Origin: Salminus brasiliensis
Taxonomy: Eukaryota; Chordata; Actinopteri; Characiformes; Bryconidae
Length of the DNA: 64,000 nt
Direction of reading: 5' to 3'
NCBI RefSeq assembly: GCF_030463535.1
Contig: NC_132891.1
Coordinates: 9,173,449 to 9,237,448 of the forward strand
Part shown: positions 1 to 9,652 of the stretch, piece after piece
How the letters are laid out: each line of letters opens with the position of its first letter
How positions within the stretch are numbered: position 1 is the stretch's first letter
Program-made: the position numbers and the translations under genes
Notes under the pieces: model-generated
Databases searched by the model: none
Told to the model about the DNA's origin: nothing
Seen by the model: only the letters and a program-made list of their open reading frames with translations

Positions 1-2105
1 AAGAGCGTCAGCTAAATGCCATAAACGTAAACGTCATATTCATGCAGGTGTCACTGCACAGTATACCGGTGCACCTCCACTCCAAAATCTTCCTACAAGT
101 GTTTTGCAGTCACACATGGGCATTGATAGGCCCCGCAAGCATACAAGCAGTTCTCTTTGGAAGTTTTCTTGGTCATTCAGACCTTAACTTGACTTCCAAC
201 ATTTCTGTCAACTGCCATTTTTCTTAATTACATTACATTCAGAGGAAACAGCTACCTGAAACCACTTGCCTATATTCTAATAGGCTTTACCCTTTTTGTG
301 GGCGTTACCTTTTTTGGGTGATGAGTGCTAGGCAACTGCTTAGATGAGTTTTAAGAAGAGTTAACAAGACTTTATAAGAGGATTTAGCTCTAACAAGCTA
401 TAACCCAAGTGAATTAAGGGTCTGAAACCCTGGTAAATGTTATCTGAGAGCTTAAATTGACTTGGGGTTTTCAAACTTTTGCATGATGCTTCTTTCCTTT
501 TTTCACTCTTAATATAAAACACATATAAAACAAAAGTAATGCACTAATTCAGCTTAAATTGTCGAAAATAGTGCTCCACCTTTAACTTCACTTTCAAGAT
601 CCACTTAACTCCTATTCACTGAACTAGTCACAGCAACAGAGACTTTAACCTGGGGTGCCTAAACATTCGCATGGCATTGTAAATGACTAAAATGTAATTC
701 AGTAGACACCTTTATTCACAAATAAACTTGAGTAGAAGTTAATGTAAAATGAGCACAAATCCATCAGTAAATACTTTAGTAGATAGATACCAGATAGTAT
801 GTACCAGGTAGTAGATAGCCTGGTCTTATGTGGGAAATGTACAGTTTTAAAAACATTCAGATTAATTCAATACGTTAAAAAGATGTTTTTCTACCACTGA
901 ACCTAAAGTTTTGCAGGCCTACACACCAGCGGGTTGTTTTTCCATCTCATAAAATACACATTTGGCAAAAGTTTAACTGTTTACTCTTGTGTGGTAGTCA
1001 TAGTATTTTCTGCCATCTACTGGTTTCATGGAAAACATTTTAAGCCACTTTCATTGGACTTTAATTCATATGAATTTCTATGGTAGGCTATCATTATAAA
1101 GCCATACTGTGCAGACTGGGCAGATTCCTCTGTGATACATGTAATATACATGCAACAATAACTAAAATGTATATATAATGTAATATAATATGAATTAAAA
1201 TATGTGTTTTTAAACATTTTAAAACACCTTATGTGCATTACATCTGATCATTTGAGAGGATACCAAGCATTGCAAAGAATGAAAGAGTGAAAAATAATGT
1301 TTGTGTTAATCTGCGTGGCCTCAGTTTGTCTCTTCATTCACCATGCCTTGCAAATGTTACATTTGCATTACTCTGCCTTTGCTGTTCAGTGATAGACAAA
1401 TGACAAGTTCTCTGCAGTGAACAAAGACTGTAGCTGTCAACTCACTTAACAGCCTCATGGCCATCTCCAGGCCTATCTTCTTGCTATTTAGTGGCCTCGT
1501 GTCAGTTGTGGCTTTTATAATTGCATGTATATGTATGAACAAATTCGTCATAGGCATCACAGAAAATTTACAACATAGTAACAGCTTTGATAGGTAGCAA
1601 ATGACTTTTCTGGGAATTCATATTAATATTAAACTGCAAAGATAAATGTCAAACGGTCTGACTAACACTTTTGCTAGACAATAATTTTCCTGGCTGCAAG
1701 AGAATGATACAGAATGACCAGAGGTTGTGCATAGATATATATGAAATATACAGTATGTAAAGATTATATAATAATAAATCTCCCCATCTGTGATAAAAAT
1801 GGCCATAGATAGAGAGGGCCAGTATCTGACTTCATGCAGGTACCTTATTTCTATGAGGATTACTAAGCAGACATCTGGACACCTGTGCCCTTCAATTTAT
1901 TCATCTAGTAAAATGAAAGCCAGTCAGATTGTGTGCTGGTAAACTACAGAGCCAGGCCCAGCACACAGGGCACAACGCCTGTTGTCATTTTATTATCTTT
2001 TTAATTCACGCATATAGACTGTCCAACTGTTCAAAATGCAAAAGGCTTAATAAAACACCAGTGATGCTCTTAAGCTGTGATTCACTCAACCTGAGGCCGG
2101 TGAGG
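1..2105. other. Upstream flank of uts2, no gene recognised
   Basis: AT-rich non-coding DNA. The short open frames here have no splice context or recognisable protein content. No tRNA, LINE or transposase remnant was recognised. It should contain the distal promoter of the urotensin gene, but no specific element can be supported beyond the TATA box listed separately. Confidence 0.5.
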
Positions 2106-2112
2106 AAGGGTG

Positions 2113-2119
2113 TATATAA
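2113..2119 (+). promoter_or_regulatory. uts2: TATA box of uts2
   Basis: TATATAA lies 95 bp before the urotensin start codon, which predicts transcription start near 2140-2150 and a 5' UTR of about 60 nt. The spacing to the ATG at 2208 and the lack of an intervening splice acceptor suggest that the signal-peptide exon is the first exon. Confidence 0.65.
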
Positions 2120-2207
2120 CCTTAGGGTCCGTTTCATTTTCCACACTTCCACAGCCTTTGCTTCTCTAATTTGACCGGCGTATGCTTTGTAAGGCACTGC
2201 AGTAGAG

Positions 2208-2313
2208 ATGATCAGTAGCATGCTCCTCTCTTGGGCTCTTCTCCTGCTCTCCATTAGCCCACTGTTGGCACATCCCATTTCAGACCCAGCAGACATGCCT
2301 TACTCTGGACCAG
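2208..2313 (+). CDS. uts2: uts2 exon 1 (signal peptide)
   Basis: Starts at ATG 2208. It encodes the hydrophobic signal peptide and the first pro-region residues (HPISDPADMPYSGP). It ends with one leftover base before GTGAGTG, a near-consensus donor. A second Met codon at residue 5 is a possible alternative start; the first was chosen because it gives a usual n-region. Confidence 0.9.
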
Positions 2314-5300
2314 GTGAGTGAAAGCCGACCAGAATGCTGTTTAAATTAAAATACTACTATTACATGTTGTTTATGCTGCAAGTTGATAGTCTGGTTCTAG
2401 GAACTGGAAGGTTCTTTAAAAAGTTCCTTGCATTAGCTCAAAGCTCATTTAAAAAGACAGGTCTTTAGAGAGTCATCCACTGAAAGGGTCTTTAGAGGAA
2501 CGAAACGAAACGAAAATATTCTGACTGTCGCCTGCTGAGCTCAACATTATTTTAACCGTCGTGTCTTGGTCTCAACATTATTTTAACCGTCGTGTCTTGG
2601 TCTCAACATTATTTTAACTGTCTCGTCTTGGTCTTAATATTATTTTAACCGTCGTGTCTTGGTCTCAACATTATTTTAACTGTCTCGTCTTGGTCTCAAC
2701 ATTATTTTAACCGTCGCGTCTTGGTCTTAATATTATTGTAACCGTCGTGTCTTGGTCTCAACATTATTTTAACTGTCTCGTCTTGGTCTCAACATTATTT
2801 TAACTGTCTCGTCTTGGTCTTAACATTATTTTAACTGTCTCGTCTTGGTCTCAACATTATTTTAACCGTCTCGTCTTGGTCTCAACATTATTTTAACTGT
2901 CTCGTCTTGGTCTCAACATTATTTTAACTGTCGCGTCTTGGTCTTAATATTATTGTAACCGTCGTGTCTTGGTCTCAACATTATTTTAACTGTCTCGTCT
3001 TGGTCTCAACATTATTTTAACTGTCTCGTCTTGGTCTTAACATTATTTTAACTGTCTCGTCTTGGTCTCAACATTATTTTAACCGTCTCGTCTTGGTCTC
3101 AACATTTTAACCGTCGTGTCTTGGTCTCAACATTATTTTAACCGTCTCGTCTTGGTCTTAACATTATTTTAACTGTCTCGTCTTGGTCTCAACATTATTT
3201 TAACCGTCTCGTCTTGGTCTCAACATTAGTTTAACTGTCTCGCCTTGGTCTCAACATTTTTTTAACGGTTCCGTCTTGGTCTCAAAATTATTTTAACTGT
3301 CTCATCTTGATCCCCACATTATTTTTTGTTTTTGTCTCAGTTTTGACATTATTTTGGCCATTTCGTTTTGGGCTTAACACTGTTTTGCCTGTTATGTCTT
3401 GTTTGGTGAGCTAACACTAATATAACCAAAAACATAGTCACTGCTCTTCTTAGTCAGTATCTATTCAAGATCAAGAGCTGAAAGGACTGAAACTTATTTC
3501 TTAAACATACCATTTTCTTCAGAGTACAGAGTTGAACCAAGACCCAAAAACCAAGCTGTTTTGACTGATCATTCCTATAAGGATTTTAGCAGGTAGACTA
3601 ATGAAAAGAGAGTTACAGTAATCAGTGCAAGAGAAAATTAAGGCTTGCCCTAGTGTTTCATTCCACCTACAATGTTTCTGGAGGAATTGTTCTTCATGGA
3701 AATATATATAGCGATATAGCAGGGCTATGATAGGCTATAATAAACCATACAATAACACTTGGATTTTGCAGTCTTATTTACAGACTTGTCTGTATGTTCT
3801 TTGTTGAATTATAAAAAGGACAAAAACTATTAGACTGTAGCAGTGATATCATTGTGTCTCACTGTTTTAGATTCAATGGAGGAGGCCGGAACAGAGGAGC
3901 TCTCCGTGTCGGATGTAAGTAGCCTCCTCCAGAGGGCGGCAGCTTTGGGTTATTCCCCATTGCTCTCCAGAGAGGGTAAGACTGCTGACTGTCCATGTTT
4001 CCTTTATTTTAATAACTCAAATAGCTCACTGAAGCCATCTCTATAGCCTATATGTGCAATTTGATTTAAGCTTTTTGCAGATTCGTATGTTTCACAGCTC
4101 TGTTTAGAGATATTTAACTATAGCTATTCCTTTAGGTCTCAAACTGAACGGGCTGCTACCTAAAGAAGCTTCAAAAATGGTGAGACGAAAACACTGTCAA
4201 TATACATTTTACTATTTAATCTACTGTTAAACACACCTACCTAACTTGCTGGTCATTTCATTAGAAACCCCAATCTGCTATCATTCACAATTTGTCAGCC
4301 ACCCTTTACACCAGTGGTCTTCAACTATGCTTCTGGAGAGTTACTATCCTGCAGATTTTGGATCTAATACTAATCCACTATACTTAATCAAACTAATAAC
4401 TGCCTTCAGAAGCTCTTGACTGGCTGAATGAGGTGTTAGATTTGTGTTGGAGTTGAAACCTGCAGGACGTTAGTTTTCCAGGAGGAGGATTGGAAACCAC
4501 TGCTCTACACCATTTGTCACTGGTAGGTTTCTGACCACAGGATTGCTGGTGATGATTAATGAATGTGAATGTGAGCATGTGTGTTTGTGGTGTAAGTACC
4601 CTGGTGCAAATTGGTAAATCGCTTGGCATCGGCCTCATATTGTTTCCCCATTGCCAAGTGACTTTTCCTCATAGCTCTAAAATTTCCAGCCCGAGCATTT
4701 GTACATCACAGCTGTGAGGCTTTTCAAGCCAATCTACATTGTGGCTTGGATGTTTTTTTTCTAGGTCTGCCACTGGAATAAGTCTACATTGTGGCTTGAA
4801 TGTTTCCATGGCTCATTGCCTACATTATAGTACCTGGACATTTTCTGGGCTGGTGATGTTTCTACATCATAACTTGAAGCCTTTTGTGGCCTCTTAGGCT
4901 GAACAGGACTCCGTCTGGACCAGCTAAAGGAGAACCAAAATGGTTCTTTGAGTGAAGCTTTAGAAGAACCACTTTTGCTTTAATAGAGAACCATGTTTGA
5001 ACCTTTACATCATATGAAGGTTCTTTAGACCACTAAAATGTTCCTCACACTTATATCTATTATCTCTATTACAAACATTGTTCTTCTATGGTATCACTCA
5101 AAAAATCATTTCAGGCATCCTTAGATTTTTTAATATACATTTGTTAGTTAAATTTCCCCGTTTCCTCATTTGGTACTGCCAACTAACCCAACCATTCGTA
5201 GCCCCCCCTAGCACTAGCAATGCTTCCAATACACATGTATTCCTCTAATACATGGGAAGTCCGCCAATGTCTCTTTTTGAACTGCCACCAATGCTTTGCC

Positions 5301-5811
5301 AGGCAGCCAATACGCTTAAAGGAAGGCGCTGGGTCCCCAGCTCCACCACACCAGCTAACAGACGCCTGCCAACAATGCTTAAGAGTGATGAAGGGAGAGA
5401 GAGTGCCATCTATCCACCCGGAGAGATTCTACATTCTGGCCACTGATGGAAAAGCGACATGGCTTGAGATTTACCCTGGGCCATATTGGTAGCGCACTAG
5501 AGCGCTGAGACACTTGGAGCCCAGGCAGATTTATTTTTAGGAGTGTGATGTAAAGCATCCTTGACTTTGAGAAAGGCGCTATGTTGAAAGTAGTCATTTT
5601 TAACATCACTTAAAAATATACTTTTTTAGAGAAGTCTTCATTTGTGCGTTTTTGGTGATTGGATTGTTAAATATGTCAATACACGTATCCCCTCCAGGTT
5701 CTGCTGGAAAATCCAAGCCATCTAACCTCCCTTGGTCATCTGCTCGGCATTAAGCGGCCATACAGGAAAAGGGCCAATGGAGCCGACTGCTTCTGGAAGT
5801 ACTGTGTTTAA
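2208..5811 (+). CDS. uts2: Prepro-urotensin II (alpha type), whole gene, four exons
   Basis: Join 2208-2313, 3871-3975, 4136-4179, 5698-5811; all junctions are GT-AG and phases close, giving 122 aa. Residues 1 to about 21 are a signal peptide (MISSMLLSWALLLLSISPLL, cleavage near LLA|HP). An acidic spacer follows, including the helical SLLQRAAALGYSPLL. The C-terminus carries IKRPYRKR and then the hormone ANGADCFWKYCV. The CFWKYC ring (Cys-Cys disulfide) is the invariant urotensin-II core and acts on the UTS2R receptor (vasoactive and osmoregulatory peptide; in fish it is made in the caudal neurosecretory system and spinal neurons). Asp before the ring and the 12-residue length fit UII rather than urotensin-related peptide (ACFWKYCV). 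Teleosts often have two paralogues; the GAD-CFWKYCV form suggests alpha. Complete and apparently intact. Confidence 0.95.
2540..3405. repeat. 31-bp minisatellite in uts2 intron 1
   Basis: About 25-28 head-to-tail copies of a 31-bp unit of the type TCTCAACATTATTTTAACTG followed by TCTCGTCTTGG. Variants alternate between CCGTCGTG, CTGTCTCG and CCGTCGCG, and between TCTCAACATTATTTT and TCTTAATATTATTGT. Copies decay progressively after about 3230. The variant block starting at 2724 recurs at 2941, 217 bp later (7 x 31), which shows a higher-order duplication. Confidence 0.9.
3871..3975 (+). CDS. uts2: uts2 exon 2 (pro-region)
   Basis: The acceptor ACTGTTTTAG is followed by an acidic pro-region ending with LLQRAAALGYSPLLSRE, and the donor is G|GTAAG. 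Length is 105 nt, phase 1 in and phase 1 out, joining exon 1 (G + AT = Asp) and exon 3 (G + GT = Gly). Confidence 0.9.
4136..4179 (+). CDS. uts2: uts2 exon 3 (small pro-region exon)
   Basis: A 44-nt exon encoding LKLNGLLPKEASKM between the acceptor CCTTTAG and the donor ATG|GTGAGA. It restores phase 0 for the hormone exon. It is too short to appear as a separate open frame and is supported by the phase closure and flanking splice sites. Confidence 0.85.
4725..4815 (+). repeat. Short direct duplication in uts2 intron 3
   Basis: AGTCTACATTGTGGCTTG occurs at about 4783, and a near copy (AATCTACATTGTGGCTTG) about 50 bp earlier, each followed by GATGTTT or AATGTTT. A local tandem duplication of about 52 bp. 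Confidence 0.5.
4920..5125. mobile_element. Hairpin MITE, GGTTCTT family, copy 1
   Basis: Mirror-arranged AGAACC/GGTTCT motifs: TGGTTCTTTGAGTGAAGCTT on the left, and TTGTTCTTCTATGGTATCAC on the right, which is inverted relative to it. The same layout is seen at 42,884-43,058 and in weaker copies at 7.36, 21.7 and 26.0 kb, so this is a dispersed non-autonomous DNA element. Confidence 0.6.
5195..5530 (-). mobile_element. tRNA-derived SINE, copy 1 (in uts2 intron 3)
   Basis: Read on the minus strand, the element starts GGGCTCCAAGTGTCTCAGCG, which resembles a tRNA A-box, and continues with a decayed B-box region ending near CAAGCCATG. The body is shared with copies at 18.9 kb and 30.9 kb (CCGGAGAGA, GCACTAGCAATGCT). 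All three copies lie on the same strand. Family name not assigned. Confidence 0.55.
5698..5811 (+). CDS. uts2: uts2 exon 4 (mature urotensin II)
   Basis: The acceptor CCCCTCCAG precedes VLLENPSHLTSLGHLLGI, then KRPYRKR and ANGADCFWKYCV, ending TAA at 5809-5811. Two basic cleavage sites (KR and RKR) flank a PY dipeptide; cutting at RKR releases a 12-residue hormone, and cutting at KR would give a longer 17-residue form. Confidence 0.95.
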   Translation, partial: VLLENPSHLTSLGHLLGIKRPYRKRANGADCFWKYCV

Positions 5812-6088
5812 CCCTGGCAGCGGAAACAGCATACAAGACTAAGAGACAGGGCTTGATTTCAGATTCAGTGCATGTGTACATACATCCACACACACACATT
5901 CTCACAAAACAACACAGATCTGAATGACACAGAAGTAAACCACTCGAGTTTATTGCTGTGGGGACGTCTCTATATTTTTGCACACCGACAATTCTGTGCT
6001 AGACTGTAATTGTTGCTTGATGCTGGACTGTCTGGTTTTATTGGTTAATCCTTATTGGTGAGGCTGTAATGTGAATATGCTGACCATG

Positions 6089-6094
6089 AATAAA
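6089..6094 (+). terminator. uts2: Poly(A) signal of uts2
   Basis: AATAAA 278 bp after the uts2 stop codon, predicting cleavage at about 6105-6115. An oppositely oriented AATAAA lies at 6114-6119, so the 3' ends of uts2 and the minus-strand gene should overlap by a few tens of bases. Confidence 0.7.
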
Positions 6095-6113
6095 GTATAA
6101 CATTTAGAAAAGC

Positions 6114-6119
6114 TTTATT
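6114..6119 (-). terminator. Candidate poly(A) signal of the minus-strand peptide gene
   Basis: TTTATT on the plus strand is AATAAA on the minus strand, 412 bp after the stop codon of the unknown peptide gene. A second AATAAA (plus-strand TTTATT at 6038-6043) lies further on, inside the uts2 3' UTR. Which is used cannot be told from sequence. Confidence 0.5.
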
Positions 6120-6530
6120 GAGTGCTCATTTTGTTCATTCTTTCTGTGCTACAGAACAAAACAAAGGACAACATACTGCATGCAGATGAAGGAAGTAATT
6201 ACTTACATTCAGTTATTAACATGCAGTGAGGTAATACTTCACAAATACCCTGCTGTTTCACTGCAGTTCTAAAGGGGAGCTCAGTACTCCAATAGTTGTT
6301 TTTAGACCTGATACTTTTCTACTGAAGTTCTGTCTGGCCTGGCGTCTGCGTCTCCGTCTCCGTTATTATTTACTGATGGGGTTGGGCTACTCTACCTACC
6401 TCTGGGAACATGCGGGGGTCATGCAGGAAGGACAGATTTCTTGCAGTTTAATCAAGGTGAGAAAAAATTGCCTAAAAAAGTTGATGAACAGCAGGTGAAC
6501 AGCAGTCACTTAAAACACACCAAGCACTTT

Positions 6531-6600
6531 TCAGCCGTGGAATCTGGCCAACCGCTCTGTTGGATAGGAAAAGCGGTACCTGGATGCGTCCATGCTTTTA
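6531..6600 (-). CDS. Unknown peptide gene, coding exon 3 (C-terminus)
   Basis: The acceptor TTCTCTGTGGACAG is preceded by a pyrimidine-rich tract. The first base completes a Ser codon left by exon 2. The exon then reads KSMDASRYRFSYPTERLARF followed by H, G and TGA (6533-6531). It is too short to be listed as an open frame on its own; the phase fit and the Gly-stop end support it. Confidence 0.65.
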
Positions 6601-8292
6601 CTGTCCACAGAGAAGGAGAAAGCAAGAGACAAAAATATTTAAAATGCAGTTTTAATACTAGACTTTCCATTTAAGCATATAAATCTCAAGGTAAAAGTTT
6701 TTTTTTTTTTTACAAATTACAGTAAACAACACACAACAATTACAGGAAAAAAATATACAAAATAATAATATACAATAAATTATTTGCCCCCCCCCCTCCC
6801 CCCGATCTGATCCAAGTCTCTTAATCCTTAATCCTCTTAATCAACCGATCTGTATGTTAATATAAACTAATACAGTCACATAGTTTGGATAAGATGAGCT
6901 AATATTAGTTTCTATAATGAGACATTCTGGACTGATTGACTTAGTTTAGTAGAGACTTTTCTTAAAATGACTGTTTTATAGTGTGTGTTTAAAACACTGC
7001 AGTTACTTCCAGTGTGTGTGTGTGTAGTGGTACACACTCTGGACTGATATCTGTTGCTGTTGGTCTACTGGTGTGTAATAACTGGTTTGTAGTGGGTGAA
7101 TCTGCAGTGATTTGGGTTTCTTAAGCTAGAGCTCTTCAGTGCAGGTTTAAAAACAGAGAAAGGCGTGCGGTTCTCCCGCTGGTAAAACAGAGTGTTTTAG
7201 TTACAGTTTTATAAAGGTTCAGATATTATGGTCTGTTTTATGTTCCTTGGTAAAATAGGTCCACACTGCAGACTCTCAACTCTTTCATTTATCTTGTAAG
7301 AACTTTGGTATTATTGTCGGCTGGGCAGTAATACCAAAAGCAATGGTTCAACATAGAGTCTGACACCCCAAAGAACCCTTTGAATGTTAAAATTGTTCTT
7401 AATCTGGTGGTTCTTTGCATAGGTACTTGGCTATTTTTATTTAAAAAATAAAATGGTTCAACATAGCACCAAAAGGTGATTGTTACAAGTTAAAGAACCC
7501 TAGCTAGACATTATGTATTTAGAGTTATGAACCTAAAGGGCTGACAAAGACTGAGAAGAAAGCAATTGTGTATTGTGGAGAATCGCAATATCGGTTGTAG
7601 GCAAGAATACAAATGTGTTCTGACTGAACAAACACACACCTGCTCTGGACCCTGGACGTTAGTGGCCTGTAGACGGACACTCCGAGTCGAGGAAGATCTC
7701 TCTTCTCCACGGGCTCAGCATCAGACCACAGCTCATCTGAAGAGTCCTCTAGTCCTGTGTCCACTGCAGGCTTCCTGTCTGCGCGGCCCATCGACCTGAT
7801 CAGCTCCAGCAGCTGCTCATAAACAGAGTGGACACTGAAGTGAAGATACTGTATAGCTTCTGATTATCACTGGCTAATAAAACAGGGCTGTTCCACACAG
7901 TGTCAGAAACAAATGAGGGCTTGGGGTAAAAATACTAAAGTTTAATTTCCTGCTTAATTTCCTTCCGCCTTGTTCCACGTTGTTTAATCTCGTTTAAACA
8001 GTACAGTAACCTTTACTGGTTCTTTTTCACAGAAGTAAAAGAGTTTATGCCCGGGAGGAGGGCCGGCTCCCCTATGAGTGGGAGTTGCTGTGCCACTGTC
8101 TTTCACAGTTGCCATTCTGAACCTGGATGTCTGTGATTTCTGTGAAGCAACCTTGGGCTGTATTTAGAAATGAAGGTGAATTGAACTTGCCTCTCTTATA
8201 GTATCATCGTCACTGAATTCAGGCTGGCTCTCCTTACACCACGCCAACCCCAGCACCAGCATCAGAACGAGAGAAAAGAGCAGCTTCCCCAT
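6531..8292 (-). CDS. Unrecognised secreted peptide precursor, three coding exons
   Basis: Join on the minus strand 8292-8191, 7848-7640, 6600-6531, giving 126 aa; phases 0 and 2 close exactly. I do not recognise the family. Residues 1 to about 19 (MGKLLFSLVLMLVLGLAWC) are a clear signal peptide. An acidic spacer follows with SVYEQLLELI and the stretch EDSSDELWSDAEPVEKR. The Lys-Arg at residues 83-84 should release a C-terminal peptide starting DLPRLGVSVYRPLTSR and ending RYRFSYPTERLARFHG. The terminal Gly before the stop could be an amidation donor, leaving 41 residues. The mature part has no cysteine. The design (signal, acidic spacer, KR, basic amidatable peptide) is that of a neuropeptide or hormone precursor. 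The function is inferred from architecture only. It may have a described family that I fail to recall. It lies tail-to-tail with uts2. Confidence 0.7.
6780..6960. repeat. Dispersed repeat (copy also at 43.4 kb)
   Basis: A C-rich run then GATCTGATCCAAGTCTCTTAAT, followed by ATACAGTCACATAGTTTGGA, GATAAGATGAGCT and TTTCTATAATGAGACATTCT. The same ordered motifs occur at about 43,435-43,680 (CCCCCTGATCTGATTCGAGT, TAGATAAGATGAGCTGC, TTCTATAACGGGACATTCTG). An unassigned fish repeat lying in the unknown gene's intron 2. Confidence 0.55.
7360..7510. mobile_element. Hairpin MITE, GGTTCTT family, degenerate copy 2
   Basis: Contains CCAAAGAACCCTTTGAATGT, ATTGTTCTTAATCTGGTGGT and a distal TTAAAGAACCCTAG, the arm motifs of the element at 4.9 and 42.9 kb, but the palindrome is eroded. 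Lies in intron 2 of the minus-strand peptide gene. Confidence 0.4.
7640..7848 (-). CDS. Unknown peptide gene, coding exon 2 (spacer, KR site, start of mature peptide)
   Basis: The acceptor GAAGCTATACAG gives a phase-0 start reading YLHFSVHSVYEQLLELIRSM. It runs 209 nt to the donor AGCAG|GTGTGT. The Lys-Arg cleavage site and the first half of the predicted mature peptide (DLPRLGVSVYRPLTSRVQS) are in this exon. An alternative acceptor (CACTTCAG) 17 bases downstream would break the frame, so the upstream one was chosen. Confidence 0.7.
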
Positions 8293-8300
8293 CTGCAGTC
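8191..8300 (-). CDS. Unknown peptide gene, coding exon 1 (signal peptide), with 8 nt of 5' UTR
   Basis: The ATG is at 8292-8290, eight bases after a good acceptor (TTGGTTTGCAG), so a 5' UTR exon lies upstream. It encodes the signal peptide and KESQPEFSDDDTIRE. The only donor that keeps the frame is the non-canonical GAGAG|GCAAGT, which is a good match to the GC-AG intron donor consensus. Confidence 0.7.
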
Positions 8301-8529
8301 CTGCAAACCAACAATATCATACTGCATATAGTCCAATACTTTCTGTCCAGAGCAGAAAAGAAAGAAACTGGTCTCTGTAACTTTTTTGTTTTGCTTAAGA
8401 TGAATGAATGGTGCAGCACACAGTCTATAGAGATTATGCAGTCTACACAGTATACAGTTTATATCTGGATGAGGCCAAGACACATTAAACCCAAGATGCA
8501 TTTAAAAATACAGATCTGATCGCTCAAAC

Positions 8530-8810
8530 TGTTTCAGGAGGGGGCTTGAGACCCATTTAAGCCACAAGTTCTAGCAGTGTAAGTCTCTCCAAGATGCATT
8601 CGACAACCGAATCCCTCCAAGCACTTCCGAAACCCCAGTAATAATTTCCATGCAACAAGCGAATTCTGTCCCACACAGTGATCGGCTTTCAGTCTGACTA
8701 ATCGGAGACGCATTTGATTACCCAGTGTAAACGCAGGGAGCTAAGATCTTAGGAGGATACAATCCAGATACTAGTCACATGAAGTGCTAGGTGTAAACGG
8801 GGTCTTAGAC
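8530..8810. repeat. Possible dispersed fish repeat
   Basis: A segment with AAACTGTTTCAGG, CCAGTGTAAACGCAGGG and a final AGGTGTAAACGGGGTCTTAG resembles the common fish repeat type built on the phrase 'GTGTAAACGGGGTCTTAA'. Only one copy is in this window, so the call rests on recall of the motif. Intronic to the unknown gene's 5' UTR intron. Confidence 0.3.
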
Positions 8811-8854
8811 AGAGAGGGGTTACTTTTTAAATGAAAATGTGTTTTCCTCTTAAG

Positions 8855-8985
8855 ATAAGATAATAAGATAAGAGAATCCTTTAATAGTCCCACAGTGGGG
8901 AAATTCACAGTGTCACAGCGGCAAAGGGATAGCAAGACATTCAGATGCAAAAATGTTGATAAATTACCAATATATACACAATATA
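8855..8985. mobile_element. LINE/SINE tail fragment
   Basis: Starts with AAGATAAGATAATAAGATAA and continues TAGTCCCACAGTGGGGAAAT and CACAGTGTCACAGCGGCAAA, a phrase I know as a widespread fish retroelement 3' end with an (AAGAT)n tail. Orientation (tail at the left) suggests minus strand. Exact family not assigned. Confidence 0.45.
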
Positions 8986-9192
8986 AATAATAGAAGTCAA
9001 AAACTCTGAAGAAAACGAATGTTATTTACAGATTATTTATAGATAATTGCAAATTGACCCTTAATTGCACATGTAGGGGAGGGGGGTGACAAATGGGAAA
9101 ATATTGCACATTGTAATGTCATCATGAACAAATATCATTACAATTACATTAACTCTTTTCTACTGCTGATGATAACCTTGCTAAAAAATTGT

Positions 9193-9420
9193 CACTGTCA
9201 TGCAAAAACCTTGTAACTCCAAAATTACAGGAGAAGGAAATAACCCCCCTAACTTTCAATGGAAGACAATGTAAAATACTTTTTTAAAATACTAATAATA
9301 TTAAAATTAGTATTTATTATTTAGTATTTAATTCATAAAATCTGCCACAATGTGAAGACAAGTCACATTATGTCCAAAAATAAAAAAACAGCTACAATAT
9401 GTTGTATTTTGAATGCTGCT
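9193..9420. mobile_element. MITE with CACTGTCA terminal motif, copy 1
   Basis: Left end CACTGTCATGCAAAAACCTT, then CTAACTTTCAATGGAAGACA, both shared with elements at 39.3, 42.1 and 55.3 kb. The 55.3-kb copy ends with an inverted GTTTTTGTGTGACAGTG. This copy lacks the right inverted repeat. Confidence 0.5.
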
Positions 9421-9652
9421 ATGCTGGTCACTAGTAATGAAAGTTGATATACTAACTAATAGCAAAATGAAACATGATTAGTTGTGTTTTGAAAATCAAT
9501 ACACTGATCAACCAGAACCAAGCCAGCATGAAAAAGTCTAGAACAGTATGGAATTAAGTGATGTCCTAATAATGCAATAATAAATGAAGCATTATTCAGT
9601 CTCTATAAAATAACTGTACAGACATCCCACATAACACAGCAGCCTGTCTTAC

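Noticed and set aside
42..227. 61-codon frame at the left edge
   Set aside because: No signal of coding potential beyond length; no neighbouring exon joins it.
6531..7640. Possible agouti-type cysteine-rich last exon for the unknown gene
   Set aside because: Searched for a cysteine-rich frame downstream of exon 2 on the minus strand; the phase-fitting exon found has no cysteines.
7640..7791. Possible melanin-concentrating hormone relationship of the unknown peptide (VYRP word)
   Set aside because: The MCH core needs two cysteines around the VYRP motif; this peptide has none, and the resemblance is four residues.
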